From positions 62,001 through 126,000 of the forward strand of contig NZ_JAGJCB010000007.1 of assembly GCF_017814435.1 (NCBI RefSeq): a DNA stretch of 64,000 nucleotides, given 5' to 3'. This stretch comes from Mariniflexile gromovii. GTDB lineage: Bacteria > Bacteroidota > Bacteroidia > Flavobacteriales > Flavobacteriaceae. Below the pieces are notes generated by a model. The model ran no database searches. It saw only the letters and a list, made by a program, of their open reading frames with translations, and had not been told where the DNA came from. Below are positions 26,956 to 36,580 of this stretch, in pieces. The stretch's first letter is position 1. Each line of letters opens with the position of its first letter. The position numbers and the translations under genes were made by a program.

Positions 26956-29916
26956 TTATAATTTCACTATTTTTTTAGGAATGCTTTTAGAAGTATCATT
27001 TATTGTTAAAAGATAAACACCTCTGCTTAGTTTAGACAGATCCATTTTAACATTATTGGTATTGAACTTAGTTTCCATTACTTTTTGTCCGTTTAAGGTA
27101 TATAAAGCTATTTTAGTATCCTTTATATTTAAATTGGCCGAATCCAATGAAATATTAAGCTCATCCGATACCGGATTAGGGTACATGTCTATTTTAACAT
27201 CTTCGGAAGCAACACTTAATGATGCATTAGAATATTCTATAACCAGCACAGGAGCCACACTACCTAATTCAAACTCTTTAGTTCGAAAATCGACACCAAT
27301 ACCGCTAGTAACTGGGTCTTTAATCACCATAGAAATCATTTTATCGCTAGCATATTCTTGAGCTACATATGATGACACATCCCATTCGCACCAAGTTGCT
27401 TTATTTGTTAAACTGCTAGCGCGTGCATCTCCAAAGGGAGGTTTGTTAATCCATTTTAATTCCGTTTCTGTCCAACTATCGTCAGCCACATCATAAACAA
27501 CACGGGTGTCCTGAAAATTAGTCCTTTGGAATACCCTAAGTTTTGCTGAAATTATAGAACCTGGTACCGAGTTTAAATCGAATTTTAAAAAGGCATAACG
27601 ACCAGAAACTTTTGTTACCATACTTGCATCCGTTCCGTAATTTGTGCTTGACGCCCCATCATTTACATAGGTATCGGCAACGGTTATAAGGTTAAGTGAA
27701 CCATCTACTGCATTTACTACATGTAATTCTTGCGTAGCACCAGGAGCAGCATTGTAATAAGTATTACCTGCTTGTGTAGCGGTAATTGTGGTAGTACCCG
27801 TACCTACAATATGAATTTTTCCATTTACAATAGTTGCAACTGCCGTATTTGAACTTGTAAAATTTACTGGCAATCCAGAACTTGCGGTTGCTTCAGCTTC
27901 AAAATCTGTACTGCTTATCAATTTAACAGGAATTGTAAAAAACTTTATGGTTTGGTCCTCTTTTACGATACCTGATTGTGTTAATGTAAAATTATCAAGT
28001 TTGAATGATCCTGAAATGCCCCCAAAAGTTATTTTCAAGCTTTGAACCCCTTTATTTAAAATGACGTCATTTGAAATAACATATTCTTTCCAATCGGTAT
28101 CTCCTGTTGAGTTTGGAGTACCAAACGGAACAGCTAATTCAATAGTTTTATCTTCTCCACCCGCGCTAAATTTGATAGTACCACCAGCTTGAGAAGCGGC
28201 ATAACGAATAGTAACACCATAAACCGCAGTTTCTGGAGCCGAAATGGTATAAGTAAGCCATTCGCCTGATTCTATAGAAGTAAGGTTGTAACCGCCTGCT
28301 GATGTAGACTCAATATCTACATCCTCCCTTGTACGATACGCCCCATTTAAATTACCGCTTGAATTATCATGATATGTTCTCCCCTCGCCATCTGCTGAAA
28401 AATAATCGAAATTTTCAGCTTCTATAGTCTCTGGTAATACCTTCATAGAATACACAGGAAGCCCCGAAGCAAAACCACTGATGGGATCGCCGGCACAACC
28501 TATAGGACGACGAAAAGTTAAACCTCCCCAACCTGGGGCATCTGTTCCATCTCCTTTTTCATAACCATTAACACCTATGGCAAACTCTCTTGCCCTAGTT
28601 GTCCACAAAGCGTTGCTAGCTTTGTTTTCTCTAACAGTAAAATGCGCTACAGCCAATTCATAAATCGGTCTTAATATAACGCCTGCGCCTCTACTATTTC
28701 TAGTTAAATCTGCGCCTACCCAAGGGTTTATTTTTAAAGATTTCCAACGTCCGGTTCTGGTTGTATATTGATAAAAAACGGGTGGCTCCCATGCCGTTGT
28801 TTGATCTGGATACGATTGAGCAGAAGATAAATTATACTTAGTTGTAAATTCTAAACCTTTCAAAACTCTGTCATCCAAAAAGCTGTAAAGGTCGGTGCCT
28901 TGGTTCCAAGCTACTTCCATCATTTCTGCAATGGTACCTATGCCCAATGAAGAATGAACTTGATCCCTGCTACTTTCTTGACACTGCCCATTATCATAAA
29001 TATAATGTTGAATTTGATCGTCAAAACCATAATCCTCAATAGTATTTTCTCTACCTAATAATTGAAACTCGTCATAATATTCATTTGAAGATGCTAAGGG
29101 TGTTGGATTTGTAATTGCCGGTCCAGATGGATACGGAATATCGTCCGCTCTATGCGGTAAGCCCTGTATTTGGCGTAATGCGCGATCGTAAATAATTTCA
29201 TTATCTAAAAAAACACCAATAGCCATAACAGTACGCCATGCCAATAGACCTTGATTTCCATGTCTACCAGGATCTCCCATAAAGGTTCTCCAATAAAAAG
29301 TAACGTTATCGTTGTTGATATCAGTTTGCGGTATGGTGGTATTCGAATACCCAGGATACACCAACATGTCTTTAAATGCTTGAATATCGTTAGCTGCCCA
29401 ACCTGTATAAGTGCTTTTAATTATTTCAGCTGCATTTATTAATGGGGCACCATATAAACCCGCACAAAGAGGCTCGGTTCCGCCACCAAAAAAGCTTACT
29501 AATTTACTCCATGCATTTAAAATTTCGATAGATTTTTCGGCATGACGGGTATCTCCCGTAATATACCACATCAAGGCATTTTGATAGGCCGCTAAAGCAT
29601 CCGATTCATATTGATAGCGTTGGTGTGATGGATTCTCGCGGGACAGTGTATGATCGTTCGGGTCTTTTCGCACAACATAATCATAACTGGATTTTCCATC
29701 CGATTTCAGATTATTATATGATGAAATATACGGATCAACATTGGCTTCTATCATATATTTCATACGGTCCAAATCGGACTTTTTATGCCATAGTCCTGGA
29801 TGTACAAATTGTGCCTGAACGGAACCTATCATTAAAAACCAAAAGAACAGAATACTGCATATTTTCTTATTTAAGATTGATTTTCCAAAATGATTTTGAG
29901 TAATTTTTTTAGTCAT
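26956..29916 (-). CDS. Alginate-lyase-fold polysaccharide lyase (PL5/PL38-like) with CBM6, CBM96-like and T9SS tail
   Basis: This 986-residue secreted protein has a signal peptide (SVQAQ) and an alpha/alpha-toroid lyase domain (about 36-470) with 'FVHPGLWHKKSDLDRMKYM', 'GDTRHAEKSIEILNAW', 'GRHGNQGLLAWRTVMAIG' and 'GQCQESSRDQVHSSLG', the last likely part of the active site. Next are a CBM6 ('IEAENFDY ... SIESGEWLTYTI', about 498-640), a Big-like linker domain, a DNRLRE/CBM96-like domain ('ADTYVNDGASSTNYGTD ... YAFLKFDLNSVPG') and a T9SS tail. Enzymes of this fold cleave alginate or glucuronan by beta-elimination, giving unsaturated uronates that KduI/KduD can use. It is a paralog of the next upstream gene. 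Confidence 0.85.
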   Translation of the reverse strand: MTKKITQNHFGKSILNKKICSILFFWFLMIGSVQAQFVHPGLWHKKSDLDRMKYMIEANVDPYISSYNNLKSDGKSSYDYVVRKDPNDHTLSRENPSHQRYQYESDALAAYQNALMWYITGDTRHAEKSIEILNAWSKLVSFFGGGTEPLCAGLYGAPLINAAEIIKSTYTGWAANDIQAFKDMLVYPGYSNTTIPQTDINNDNVTFYWRTFMGDPGRHGNQGLLAWRTVMAIGVFLDNEIIYDRALRQIQGLPHRADDIPYPSGPAITNPTPLASSNEYYDEFQLLGRENTIEDYGFDDQIQHYIYDNGQCQESSRDQVHSSLGIGTIAEMMEVAWNQGTDLYSFLDDRVLKGLEFTTKYNLSSAQSYPDQTTAWEPPVFYQYTTRTGRWKSLKINPWVGADLTRNSRGAGVILRPIYELAVAHFTVRENKASNALWTTRAREFAIGVNGYEKGDGTDAPGWGGLTFRRPIGCAGDPISGFASGLPVYSMKVLPETIEAENFDYFSADGEGRTYHDNSSGNLNGAYRTREDVDIESTSAGGYNLTSIESGEWLTYTISAPETAVYGVTIRYAASQAGGTIKFSAGGEDKTIELAVPFGTPNSTGDTDWKEYVISNDVILNKGVQSLKITFGGISGSFKLDNFTLTQSGIVKEDQTIKFFTIPVKLISSTDFEAEATASSGLPVNFTSSNTAVATIVNGKIHIVGTGTTTITATQAGNTYYNAAPGATQELHVVNAVDGSLNLITVADTYVNDGASSTNYGTDASMVTKVSGRYAFLKFDLNSVPGSIISAKLRVFQRTNFQDTRVVYDVADDSWTETELKWINKPPFGDARASSLTNKATWCEWDVSSYVAQEYASDKMISMVIKDPVTSGIGVDFRTKEFELGSVAPVLVIEYSNASLSVASEDVKIDMYPNPVSDELNISLDSANLNIKDTKIALYTLNGQKVMETKFNTNNVKMDLSKLSRGVYLLTINDTSKSIPKKIVKL

Positions 29917-30000
29917 ACTTTATTAATTTAGTTTAGCTGGTTGTTGGATTCACTTGGCAAAGAGGATACTACTGTTGAAAACTAGTCTTTACCATGTTTA

Positions 30001-30060
30001 CAATACTATTACTATATCTATAAAAAAAATATAAATTATAAAGCTATTGTTATAAATTAT
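30001..30060 (-). promoter_or_regulatory. PUL direct repeat and possible -7 box before the first lyase gene
   Basis: ATAAATTAT occurs at 30031-30039 and 30052-30060, again exactly 21 bp apart. About 23 bp nearer the gene, 30008-30001 reads TAGTATTG on the minus strand, one mismatch from TAnnTTTG. This geometry (activator repeat just upstream of the -7 box) resembles the sulfatase promoter at 40396-40435. Confidence 0.45.
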
Positions 30061-30113
30061 AATTCATTTTAGAATGCCAAAAGCCTTAATTTCTTGATTA
30101 GCCTTATAAACAA

Positions 30114-30146
30114 AAAAGTTCCACAATTTTATTAAGTGGAACTTTT
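30114..30146 (-). terminator. Terminator after the second lyase gene
   Basis: An 11-bp perfect stem (AAAAGTTCCAC / GTGGAACTTTT) with an 11-nt loop and a T run on the minus strand, 62 bp beyond the stop codon at 30209. The two lyase genes are therefore separate transcripts. Confidence 0.8.
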
Positions 30147-30208
30147 AATCATCATAAATTATTCACAAATAATTTATACTTATTTAGCTATTAATCATTT
30201 AAGATAAA

Positions 30209-33157
30209 TCACAATTTCACAATTTTTTTAGTAATACTTTTAGAAGTATCATTTATTGTTAAAATATAAACACCTCTGCTTAGTTTTGATAGATCCATTT
30301 TAGCAGTATTGGTTTCTAACTTTGTTTGCATTACTTTTTGCCCGTTTAAGGTAAATAAAGTTATGTCCGTATCCTTTATGTTAAAGTTGGCGGTATCCAA
30401 CGAAATATGAAGGTCGTTTTGTACAGGATTAGGATACATATTTACTTTAATATCTTCAGAAGAAATACTTAATGGTTCACTAGAATACTCAATAACCAAT
30501 ACGGGTGTAAAATTACCTGAATCAAACTCTTTAGGGTAAAAATCAATACCTTTTGCAGTAGGTATTGGATCGATTGGGTCTCTAACAACTACGGTTATTA
30601 TTTTATCATTGTTATATTCTTGGGCAGTGTATGAAGAAACATCCCATTCATTCCAAGCTGGATTCGTAGTAATACGAGCTCGTTCATTTTCAAAAGATGG
30701 TTTGTTGTTCCAAGTAATTCCTGCTTCTGTCCAGCTATCATCGGCAACATCGTAAACACTGCGTAGATATCTAAAACCTGTTCTTTGATACACCCTTAGC
30801 TTTGCTGAAACTATGGGACCTGGTACTGAACTTAAGTCGAACTTAAAATATGCATAGCGTCCCGTAGAAGCTGTTACCAAATTATCTGCCGTACCGTAAT
30901 TAGTTGTTATGGCTGATTCGTGCACATAAGTATCAGCAATAGTTAAAAGGTTGATAGATCCATCTACTGCATCTACAACTCTTAATTCCTGGGTTGCGTC
31001 TGGAGCTGCGTTGTAATTTGCGTCACCAGCTTGCGTAGCCGAAATAGTTGTAGTTCCTGTACCTACTATATGTATTTTACCATTTACAATAGTTGCTACC
31101 GATGTGTTTGAACTTGAAAAACTAATAGGCAAACCAGAACTTGCTGTTGCTTGCGGGTCAAAATCTGCACTACCCACAACTTTATTTGGGATTGCAAAAA
31201 ACTTTATAGTTTGGTCCTGTTTTACGATACCTGTTTGAGTTAAAGTAAAATTATCAAGCTTAAAAGATCCTGAAAAACCACCAAAAGTTAATTTTAAACT
31301 TTGAACGCCTTTATTTAAAATGATATCATTTGCAATAACATACTCTTTCCAATCGATATCTGATGTTGAGTTTGGAGTTCCGAACGGCACAACCAAATCA
31401 GTTGTTTTATCTTCACCGCCAGCGCTAATTTTAATAGTTCCTCCTGCTTGAGAAGCCGCATAGCGAATGGTAAGGCTATAAACAGCTGTTTCGGGAGCTG
31501 AAACGGTATAGGTAAGCCATTCGCCCGATTCTATAGATGTCAAGTTATATCCTCCTCCAGCAGTAGCTTCAATATCAACATTATCCATGGTACGGTAAGC
31601 CCCTCCTGTATTACTTCCACTTAAGTCGTGATAGATACGACCTTCTCCATTATTAATAGGGTCGTAATCAAAATTTTCGGCCTCAATCACATTTGGAATC
31701 ACATTCATATTATATACTGGTAAACTATTGGTATCGAAACCACTAATAGGGTCTCCATAACAAAATGCAGGTCTGCGTGCACTGAGGCCGCCCCAACCAA
31801 TAGCATCATTAGTCCAACCTGCCTTTTCATAACCGCCTACTTCAATAGATTTATCGCGTGCACGTAGTGTCCATTTTAAATCGGCTTCTGTTTTAAAACC
31901 TCTGCCTATAAAGTGGGCAACGGGCATTTCAAACACGGGTCTACTATTAGGAAACCCTCCTACGGCATCAGGACTGATTGCTTTTGAAAACCAACGCTCT
32001 GTTCTATCAAAACGTTGTATAAATTCACCCGAGCCCACTGTTGGCACCCATGGGGTTGGTTGGTCTGGGTACGATTGAATTGCTGAAACGTTATATCTCA
32101 TATTGTATTCAAGCCCCAATAACAACCTATCGTTAGCATGACTGTATAAGTCTACCCCTTGATTCCATGCCATTTCAGACATGGAAGTAAGCAACCCAAT
32201 ACCAAAGGCTGTATGCGCTTGGTCTCTTGAACTTTCTTGACATTGGCCATTTTCCCAAATATAATTGGTCATCACTTCATTAAAACCGTAATTAGCGATA
32301 CTATTACCTCTATTAACGTTGTAATCGTCAGCATATTCATTAGACTTCTCTGGATTCAGGGTTGTATGTGTGCTTGGACCTGCTGGATAAGGTATATCAT
32401 TCAAATGAGACGCTAAATCTCCTTGTATATATTTAAGCGCACGATCGTACATTTTTTCATTATCTAAAAATATACCCATAGCCATTACGGTACGCCAACC
32501 CGATAAGCCTTGATTTCCATGACGTCCTGAATCTCCTTGATACGCCATCCAATAAAACGTTTTGTTCGGCCCTGTAACTGGTGTTGTTGAAGAATATCCT
32601 GGATACACCAACATATCTTTAAAGGCTTGCAAATCGGCAGGTGCCCAACCTGTGTAAGTACTTTTAATGATTTCGGCAGCTTCAATCATGATATAGCCTA
32701 TACCACCACTTAACGCATCGGTACCACCACTGGTAACCGACGTAAGGTTACTCCACGCTTTGAATATTTCAATCGATTTTTCAGCATGCCTCGTATCTCC
32801 AGTTACATACCATCTGATAGCGTTATAGTAGGCTGCTCTAATATCGCTATTCCAAGCACTTTCATTCACACCTGAATCTCTACCTAATTCTGTAAAACTT
32901 GCATCACCCCGTACTACATAATCGTAACTCGACTTACCATCGGCTACCATGTCTTGATATGATGTATACCAAGGGTCAATTTGTGCCTCAACCATATATT
33001 TTATACGGTCTAAATCGGACTTTTTGTGTGTAATTCCAGGATGTACAAATTGCGCATGAACAGAACCTATCATTAAAACCAAAAAAGCTATAAAACTGAT
33101 TGTTTTTATCTTAAATTTAGGATAGGTTAATTCCTTTTGAGTAATGTTTTTATCCAT
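30209..33157 (-). CDS. Second alginate-lyase-fold polysaccharide lyase (PL5/PL38-like), CBM6 + CBM96-like + T9SS
   Basis: The 982-residue protein has the same domain order as its neighbour: signal peptide (SVHAQ), toroid lyase with 'GRHGNQGLSGWRTVMAMG' and 'GQCQESSRDQAHTAFG', CBM6 (about 500-640), Big-like domain, DNRLRE/CBM96-like domain and a T9SS tail ending 'SKSITKKIVKL'. By eye the accessory half is much more alike between the two proteins than the lyase half. That suggests duplication followed by divergence of the catalytic site, perhaps for different linkages or sulfation patterns. It is flanked by its own repeat-bearing promoter and terminator, so it is a single-gene transcript. Extracellular cleavage of a uronic-acid backbone is expected. 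Confidence 0.85.
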   Translation of the reverse strand: MDKNITQKELTYPKFKIKTISFIAFLVLMIGSVHAQFVHPGITHKKSDLDRIKYMVEAQIDPWYTSYQDMVADGKSSYDYVVRGDASFTELGRDSGVNESAWNSDIRAAYYNAIRWYVTGDTRHAEKSIEIFKAWSNLTSVTSGGTDALSGGIGYIMIEAAEIIKSTYTGWAPADLQAFKDMLVYPGYSSTTPVTGPNKTFYWMAYQGDSGRHGNQGLSGWRTVMAMGIFLDNEKMYDRALKYIQGDLASHLNDIPYPAGPSTHTTLNPEKSNEYADDYNVNRGNSIANYGFNEVMTNYIWENGQCQESSRDQAHTAFGIGLLTSMSEMAWNQGVDLYSHANDRLLLGLEYNMRYNVSAIQSYPDQPTPWVPTVGSGEFIQRFDRTERWFSKAISPDAVGGFPNSRPVFEMPVAHFIGRGFKTEADLKWTLRARDKSIEVGGYEKAGWTNDAIGWGGLSARRPAFCYGDPISGFDTNSLPVYNMNVIPNVIEAENFDYDPINNGEGRIYHDLSGSNTGGAYRTMDNVDIEATAGGGYNLTSIESGEWLTYTVSAPETAVYSLTIRYAASQAGGTIKISAGGEDKTTDLVVPFGTPNSTSDIDWKEYVIANDIILNKGVQSLKLTFGGFSGSFKLDNFTLTQTGIVKQDQTIKFFAIPNKVVGSADFDPQATASSGLPISFSSSNTSVATIVNGKIHIVGTGTTTISATQAGDANYNAAPDATQELRVVDAVDGSINLLTIADTYVHESAITTNYGTADNLVTASTGRYAYFKFDLSSVPGPIVSAKLRVYQRTGFRYLRSVYDVADDSWTEAGITWNNKPSFENERARITTNPAWNEWDVSSYTAQEYNNDKIITVVVRDPIDPIPTAKGIDFYPKEFDSGNFTPVLVIEYSSEPLSISSEDIKVNMYPNPVQNDLHISLDTANFNIKDTDITLFTLNGQKVMQTKLETNTAKMDLSKLSRGVYILTINDTSKSITKKIVKL

Positions 33158-33213
33158 ATAATCTTTATGATTTAGTTTATGAGTAATTTTACGATTTTTT
33201 AAGAAATAAGATT

Positions 33214-33243
33214 ATAAATTATGGTGCTTTGACTTCAACTTAT
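33214..33243 (-). promoter_or_regulatory. PUL direct repeat before the second lyase gene
   Basis: ATAAATTATGG at 33214-33224 is identical to the half-site at 7170. A weaker copy (TCAACTTAT, 33235-33243) begins 21 bp further on. The repeat is only 57 bp before the lyase start codon. Confidence 0.45.
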
Positions 33244-33338
33244 AACCCTTATCCCATCCCAAAATATTAGTAAACTATGCTTTTTGAGCAAAGAGAACGT
33301 CTAAATGATTTTTATTGACTAAATTTCTAAAAACAAAA

Positions 33339-33373
33339 AAAAGCACTGTATTCAACTAAGAAACAGCGCTTTT
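33339..33373 (-). terminator. Terminator of the sulfatase gene cluster
   Basis: An 11-bp stem with one mismatch (AAAAGCACTGT / ACAGCGCTTTT), 13-nt loop, followed on the minus strand by a run of eight T. It lies 22 bp after the last sulfatase's stop codon. Confidence 0.8.
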
Positions 33374-33394
33374 ATATAAAAAACCTATTTCATT

Positions 33395-34864
33395 TTAATT
33401 AACTTTTGGTTGATTCCATAATCTATAAGGATCATCATTAGCAATCATTTGTTCCAACAACAAAGCTTCCATTTCCGCTAGTTTATCGGCATATTTTGGG
33501 TTATTCGCTAAATTGGTTTCCATCTCGCCCGTTTTATGATGCTCTGGCAAATATTCATTTGGATTTTTTGCTAAATTAAAAAGCTGTGTTTCATGAATGG
33601 TACCATCCATCACATCATACTTTATTAGTTTCCAATCGCCTTTTTTCACGGTACGCATGCCTGGTTTTGTTCCGCCAGCATAAACGCCATACATGACGTC
33701 TCTAACAACTTCTTGTTTTCCTTTAAGAATAGGCACAATACTCTTACCTTCAACTGTTTTAGGAACTTCAATGCCTGCCAAATCGCATAAGGTAGGCAAC
33801 ACATCTAGAAGGTACATATTTCCTTTCACACGCTTTCCTGCTTCAATACCAGGACCTTTAACAATAAAAGGAACACGCCATGTATGCTCGTAAAGATTTT
33901 GTTTTCCTTGTAAACCATGACGTCCTATAGCCATTCCATGATCGGATGTATAAATAATGTAGGTATTATCCAATTCGCCCATAGCCTCTAACTTTTTAAG
34001 CACTTTAGCCAATTGAATGTCAATGTTTTCAGAACAAGCAAACTCTCTACCTAGTTCGTTTCTAATGGTGTTTTCGTCTCTATTTTTCCATACACCACTT
34101 ACACGCACCTCGTCTCTTAGATCTGGATGTCCATGAAAAAACGGGTGTTTTTCTAAATAATTTGGAGGAAGCTGCGGTTGCTTATCATTTAATGCCGGAA
34201 GGGTATTTTGGTCTTTATGGTTTACAGCCCCGTATTTTTCTAATAATTGTGGGGTTCCATCACGCGTATCATGAGGATGCGAAAAACCAAAGTAGATAAA
34301 AAACGGATCTTTTTCTTTTCCTTGTTCTCTATCCCCTAAATAGTCCAAGACTTGTTTGGCATGCCATGCGCTACCACTTTCCTCGGTTCCGCCACGTTTG
34401 GTAGCATCATGCACAACTGTAAACTGTTTATTAGCACCTGGGTATGAATTTCCTTTTTTACAAGTACGCATGGTTTTATAACCTGCTCTGTTAAAAACAG
34501 CGCCAATAGTTTGGTCGTCCAACGGATGCGGATCGGTTTGCTTTTGAAATTCTGCACTTGGTGGTAAATGCCATAAGGTACGCCCGGACATAATCATGTG
34601 TCTTGAAGGTGTGCAAACAGCCCCATTCATAGACCCCATATGGCGTGCTTGCTCTACAACAATACCATCGCTTGCTAATTTGCTAATGGTTGGGGTTTGC
34701 AAAATTGAATTGGCATCATAAACTTGCAAATCAAATGGTGATTGATCATCAACCAATACGAATAAAAAGTTGGGACGTTTTTCTTCTTTTGGTTCACTTT
34801 TAGCATTTTTACAGCTAACAATGAGCAAAATCAATACTAATGGGATAATTTTAAAGAGCTTCAT
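33395..34864 (-). CDS. S1-family sulfatase, lipoprotein (CTPSR active site)
   Basis: A 489-residue sulfatase with a lipobox (LLIVSC-K). The metal-binding 'FVLVDDQSP' is near 36-43 and the formylglycine motif C84-T-P-S-R is followed by 'HMIMSGRTLWHLP'. Later metal/substrate segments are 'FIYFGFSHPHDTRDG' and 'YIIYTSDHGMAIGRHGLQGKQNLYEHTWRVPF'. The general type resembles iduronate-2-sulfatase-like S1 enzymes of ulvan and fucan PULs. Cys84 must be oxidised by a maturase that is not in the window. It has its own repeat-bearing upstream region (34918) besides read-through from the upstream sulfatases. Confidence 0.9.
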   Translation of the reverse strand: MKLFKIIPLVLILLIVSCKNAKSEPKEEKRPNFLFVLVDDQSPFDLQVYDANSILQTPTISKLASDGIVVEQARHMGSMNGAVCTPSRHMIMSGRTLWHLPPSAEFQKQTDPHPLDDQTIGAVFNRAGYKTMRTCKKGNSYPGANKQFTVVHDATKRGGTEESGSAWHAKQVLDYLGDREQGKEKDPFFIYFGFSHPHDTRDGTPQLLEKYGAVNHKDQNTLPALNDKQPQLPPNYLEKHPFFHGHPDLRDEVRVSGVWKNRDENTIRNELGREFACSENIDIQLAKVLKKLEAMGELDNTYIIYTSDHGMAIGRHGLQGKQNLYEHTWRVPFIVKGPGIEAGKRVKGNMYLLDVLPTLCDLAGIEVPKTVEGKSIVPILKGKQEVVRDVMYGVYAGGTKPGMRTVKKGDWKLIKYDVMDGTIHETQLFNLAKNPNEYLPEHHKTGEMETNLANNPKYADKLAEMEALLLEQMIANDDPYRLWNQPKVN

Positions 34865-34917
34865 TTGGTGGTTTAATTTTTAATAAAGTTGATAAACAGA
34901 ATTTTTTTTTAAGAATT

Positions 34918-34947
34918 GTAAACTATGATACTTTCATTGTAAATAAC
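34918..34947 (-). promoter_or_regulatory. Variant PUL direct repeat before the last sulfatase
   Basis: GTAAACTAT (34918-34926) and GTAAATAAC (34939-34947) are 21 bp apart, and the first is followed by GATACTTT, close to GGTTCTTT at the FAS1-SusC-SusD operon. This is a degenerate but correctly spaced copy of the PUL motif. Confidence 0.35.
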
Positions 34948-34969
34948 AATACATCATTATACTACATTT

Positions 34970-36550
34970 TTAATTTAGGGTCATCCAAGTTAATTGCTCC
35001 CAATTATCTTTAACAAACGGCTGTGGTTTTCCATCTGTTGAACGCCCATTTTTTATGATGTTGGTAATTCTATCCTTTAATCGATTTACAATTTCAGGAT
35101 GTTCAAAATATAGATTTGTTGTTTCTCCTGGGTCGTTTTCCAAATCATACAATTCAAAAGGTGCTTCTCCTGGTTTAGGCTCAATAATCACTGGGTTTAA
35201 CGAACCCCCAGAACCACGAAGCATATTCAATTTCCATTTTCCTTCGCGAATGGCAAAATGTCCTGTAAAGGAATGATTAATAACAGGTCTATCTGGATTT
35301 TGATACACTTTCGTATCTTTCATCATGGGCAACAAACTATAGCTGTCTTCACCTGCATTTTCTGGAAGTTTAGCGCCAACAATATCTGCAACCGTTGCCA
35401 AATAGTCTGTTTGGCATACTGGCGCATTTACCTTTCCTCCTGCTTTTATAACTTGAGGCCAACGCATTAAAAATGGCACACGATGGCCACCTTCATAAAT
35501 ATCACGTTTTCCACCTTTAAAATTCATACAACTGTAATGTTGATAGGTATCTCGTTGATATTCATAATTGCTCTCAGCACCATTATCCGACGAAAAAATA
35601 ACCAGGGTATTTTCTTCTAAACCATTGGCTTTTAAAGCATCCAATACTTGTCCTACACGATAATCGGTTTCCTCCATAAAATCGCCATAGTTACCACAAT
35701 TGCTTCTTCCTTGAAAATCGGGATGCGTACAGTGTGGTAAATGTGGACTCGTTAAAGGCATGTATATAAAAAATGGTTTGCTCTTATCTGCTTTATTGAT
35801 ATAATCTACCGTTTTGTTTGTTAAGGTTTCCAACACCAACTCATCATTGAATGATGGTGCTACTTCTACATAGCCTTTCTTATGTTCTGTTTCGTAAGGC
35901 GGTGTCATTCTATAAGTGCGCGGTGTTACATCCATTTTCTTTTTGGTGAACATCGTTGGCGGATCGAGTACGCGGTCGTCCTCCAAATACGTTAAAATTC
36001 CGTAATTCATAGAAGCAGCAATTCCGAAGAAATAATCGAAGCCTTTTTCAATAGGGCCATCGGTGAATGGTTTAGACCAATCGCGATCGCCGTCCTTTAC
36101 ATCGCCCACAAATTCCATTTGAAGATGCCATTTACCAATCATAGCGGTGTTATAACCGTTATCTCTAAGCAGAGAAGCAATGGTCATTCTATCTTTTTCA
36201 ATTAAACAAGGCCCATCGGCATGCAGCACATTTTCTTTCAGCGAGGTTCTCCAACTGTAACGACCTGTTAACAAACTGTATCGTGAAGGTGTACAAACCG
36301 CATCACTACTGTGGCCATCGGTAAATGTTAGCCCTTCGTTTACCAACCTATCCATATTAGGGGTTTTGAATTTTGCTTCTGGATTTAATGCACTTACATC
36401 ACCATATCCTTGATCGTCTGTATATATAATGACTATATTTGGTTTGGTTTGAGTTGGTTTGGTTTGGCTTGAAGACGAACCACAGCCAACATAAAAAACA
36501 ACACTATTCAACATTAAAAAAATGCTGATATATTTCATTTTTAGATACAT
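34970..36550 (-). CDS. S1-family arylsulfatase, lipoprotein (CTPSR active site)
   Basis: The 526-residue protein has a lipobox (VVFYVGC-G), 'IIYTDDQGYGD' metal site, formylglycine motif C86-T-P-S-R followed by 'YSLLTGRYSWRT', 'GKWHLQMEF' and 'VIFSSDNGAE'. It is an arylsulfatase-A-like S1 enzyme acting on exported or surface glycans. The linker after the lipid-anchored Cys is Ser-rich and then a short QTKP repeat, encoded by repeated GGTTT units. The true start is probably the Met at codon 5 (36538), directly before the basic/hydrophobic signal. It follows the upstream sulfatase by 30 bp. Confidence 0.9.
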   Translation of the reverse strand: MYLKMKYISIFLMLNSVVFYVGCGSSSSQTKPTQTKPNIVIIYTDDQGYGDVSALNPEAKFKTPNMDRLVNEGLTFTDGHSSDAVCTPSRYSLLTGRYSWRTSLKENVLHADGPCLIEKDRMTIASLLRDNGYNTAMIGKWHLQMEFVGDVKDGDRDWSKPFTDGPIEKGFDYFFGIAASMNYGILTYLEDDRVLDPPTMFTKKKMDVTPRTYRMTPPYETEHKKGYVEVAPSFNDELVLETLTNKTVDYINKADKSKPFFIYMPLTSPHLPHCTHPDFQGRSNCGNYGDFMEETDYRVGQVLDALKANGLEENTLVIFSSDNGAESNYEYQRDTYQHYSCMNFKGGKRDIYEGGHRVPFLMRWPQVIKAGGKVNAPVCQTDYLATVADIVGAKLPENAGEDSYSLLPMMKDTKVYQNPDRPVINHSFTGHFAIREGKWKLNMLRGSGGSLNPVIIEPKPGEAPFELYDLENDPGETTNLYFEHPEIVNRLKDRITNIIKNGRSTDGKPQPFVKDNWEQLTWMTLN

Positions 36551-36580
36551 AGATTTGATTCTATTTATTGAAAATATTCT

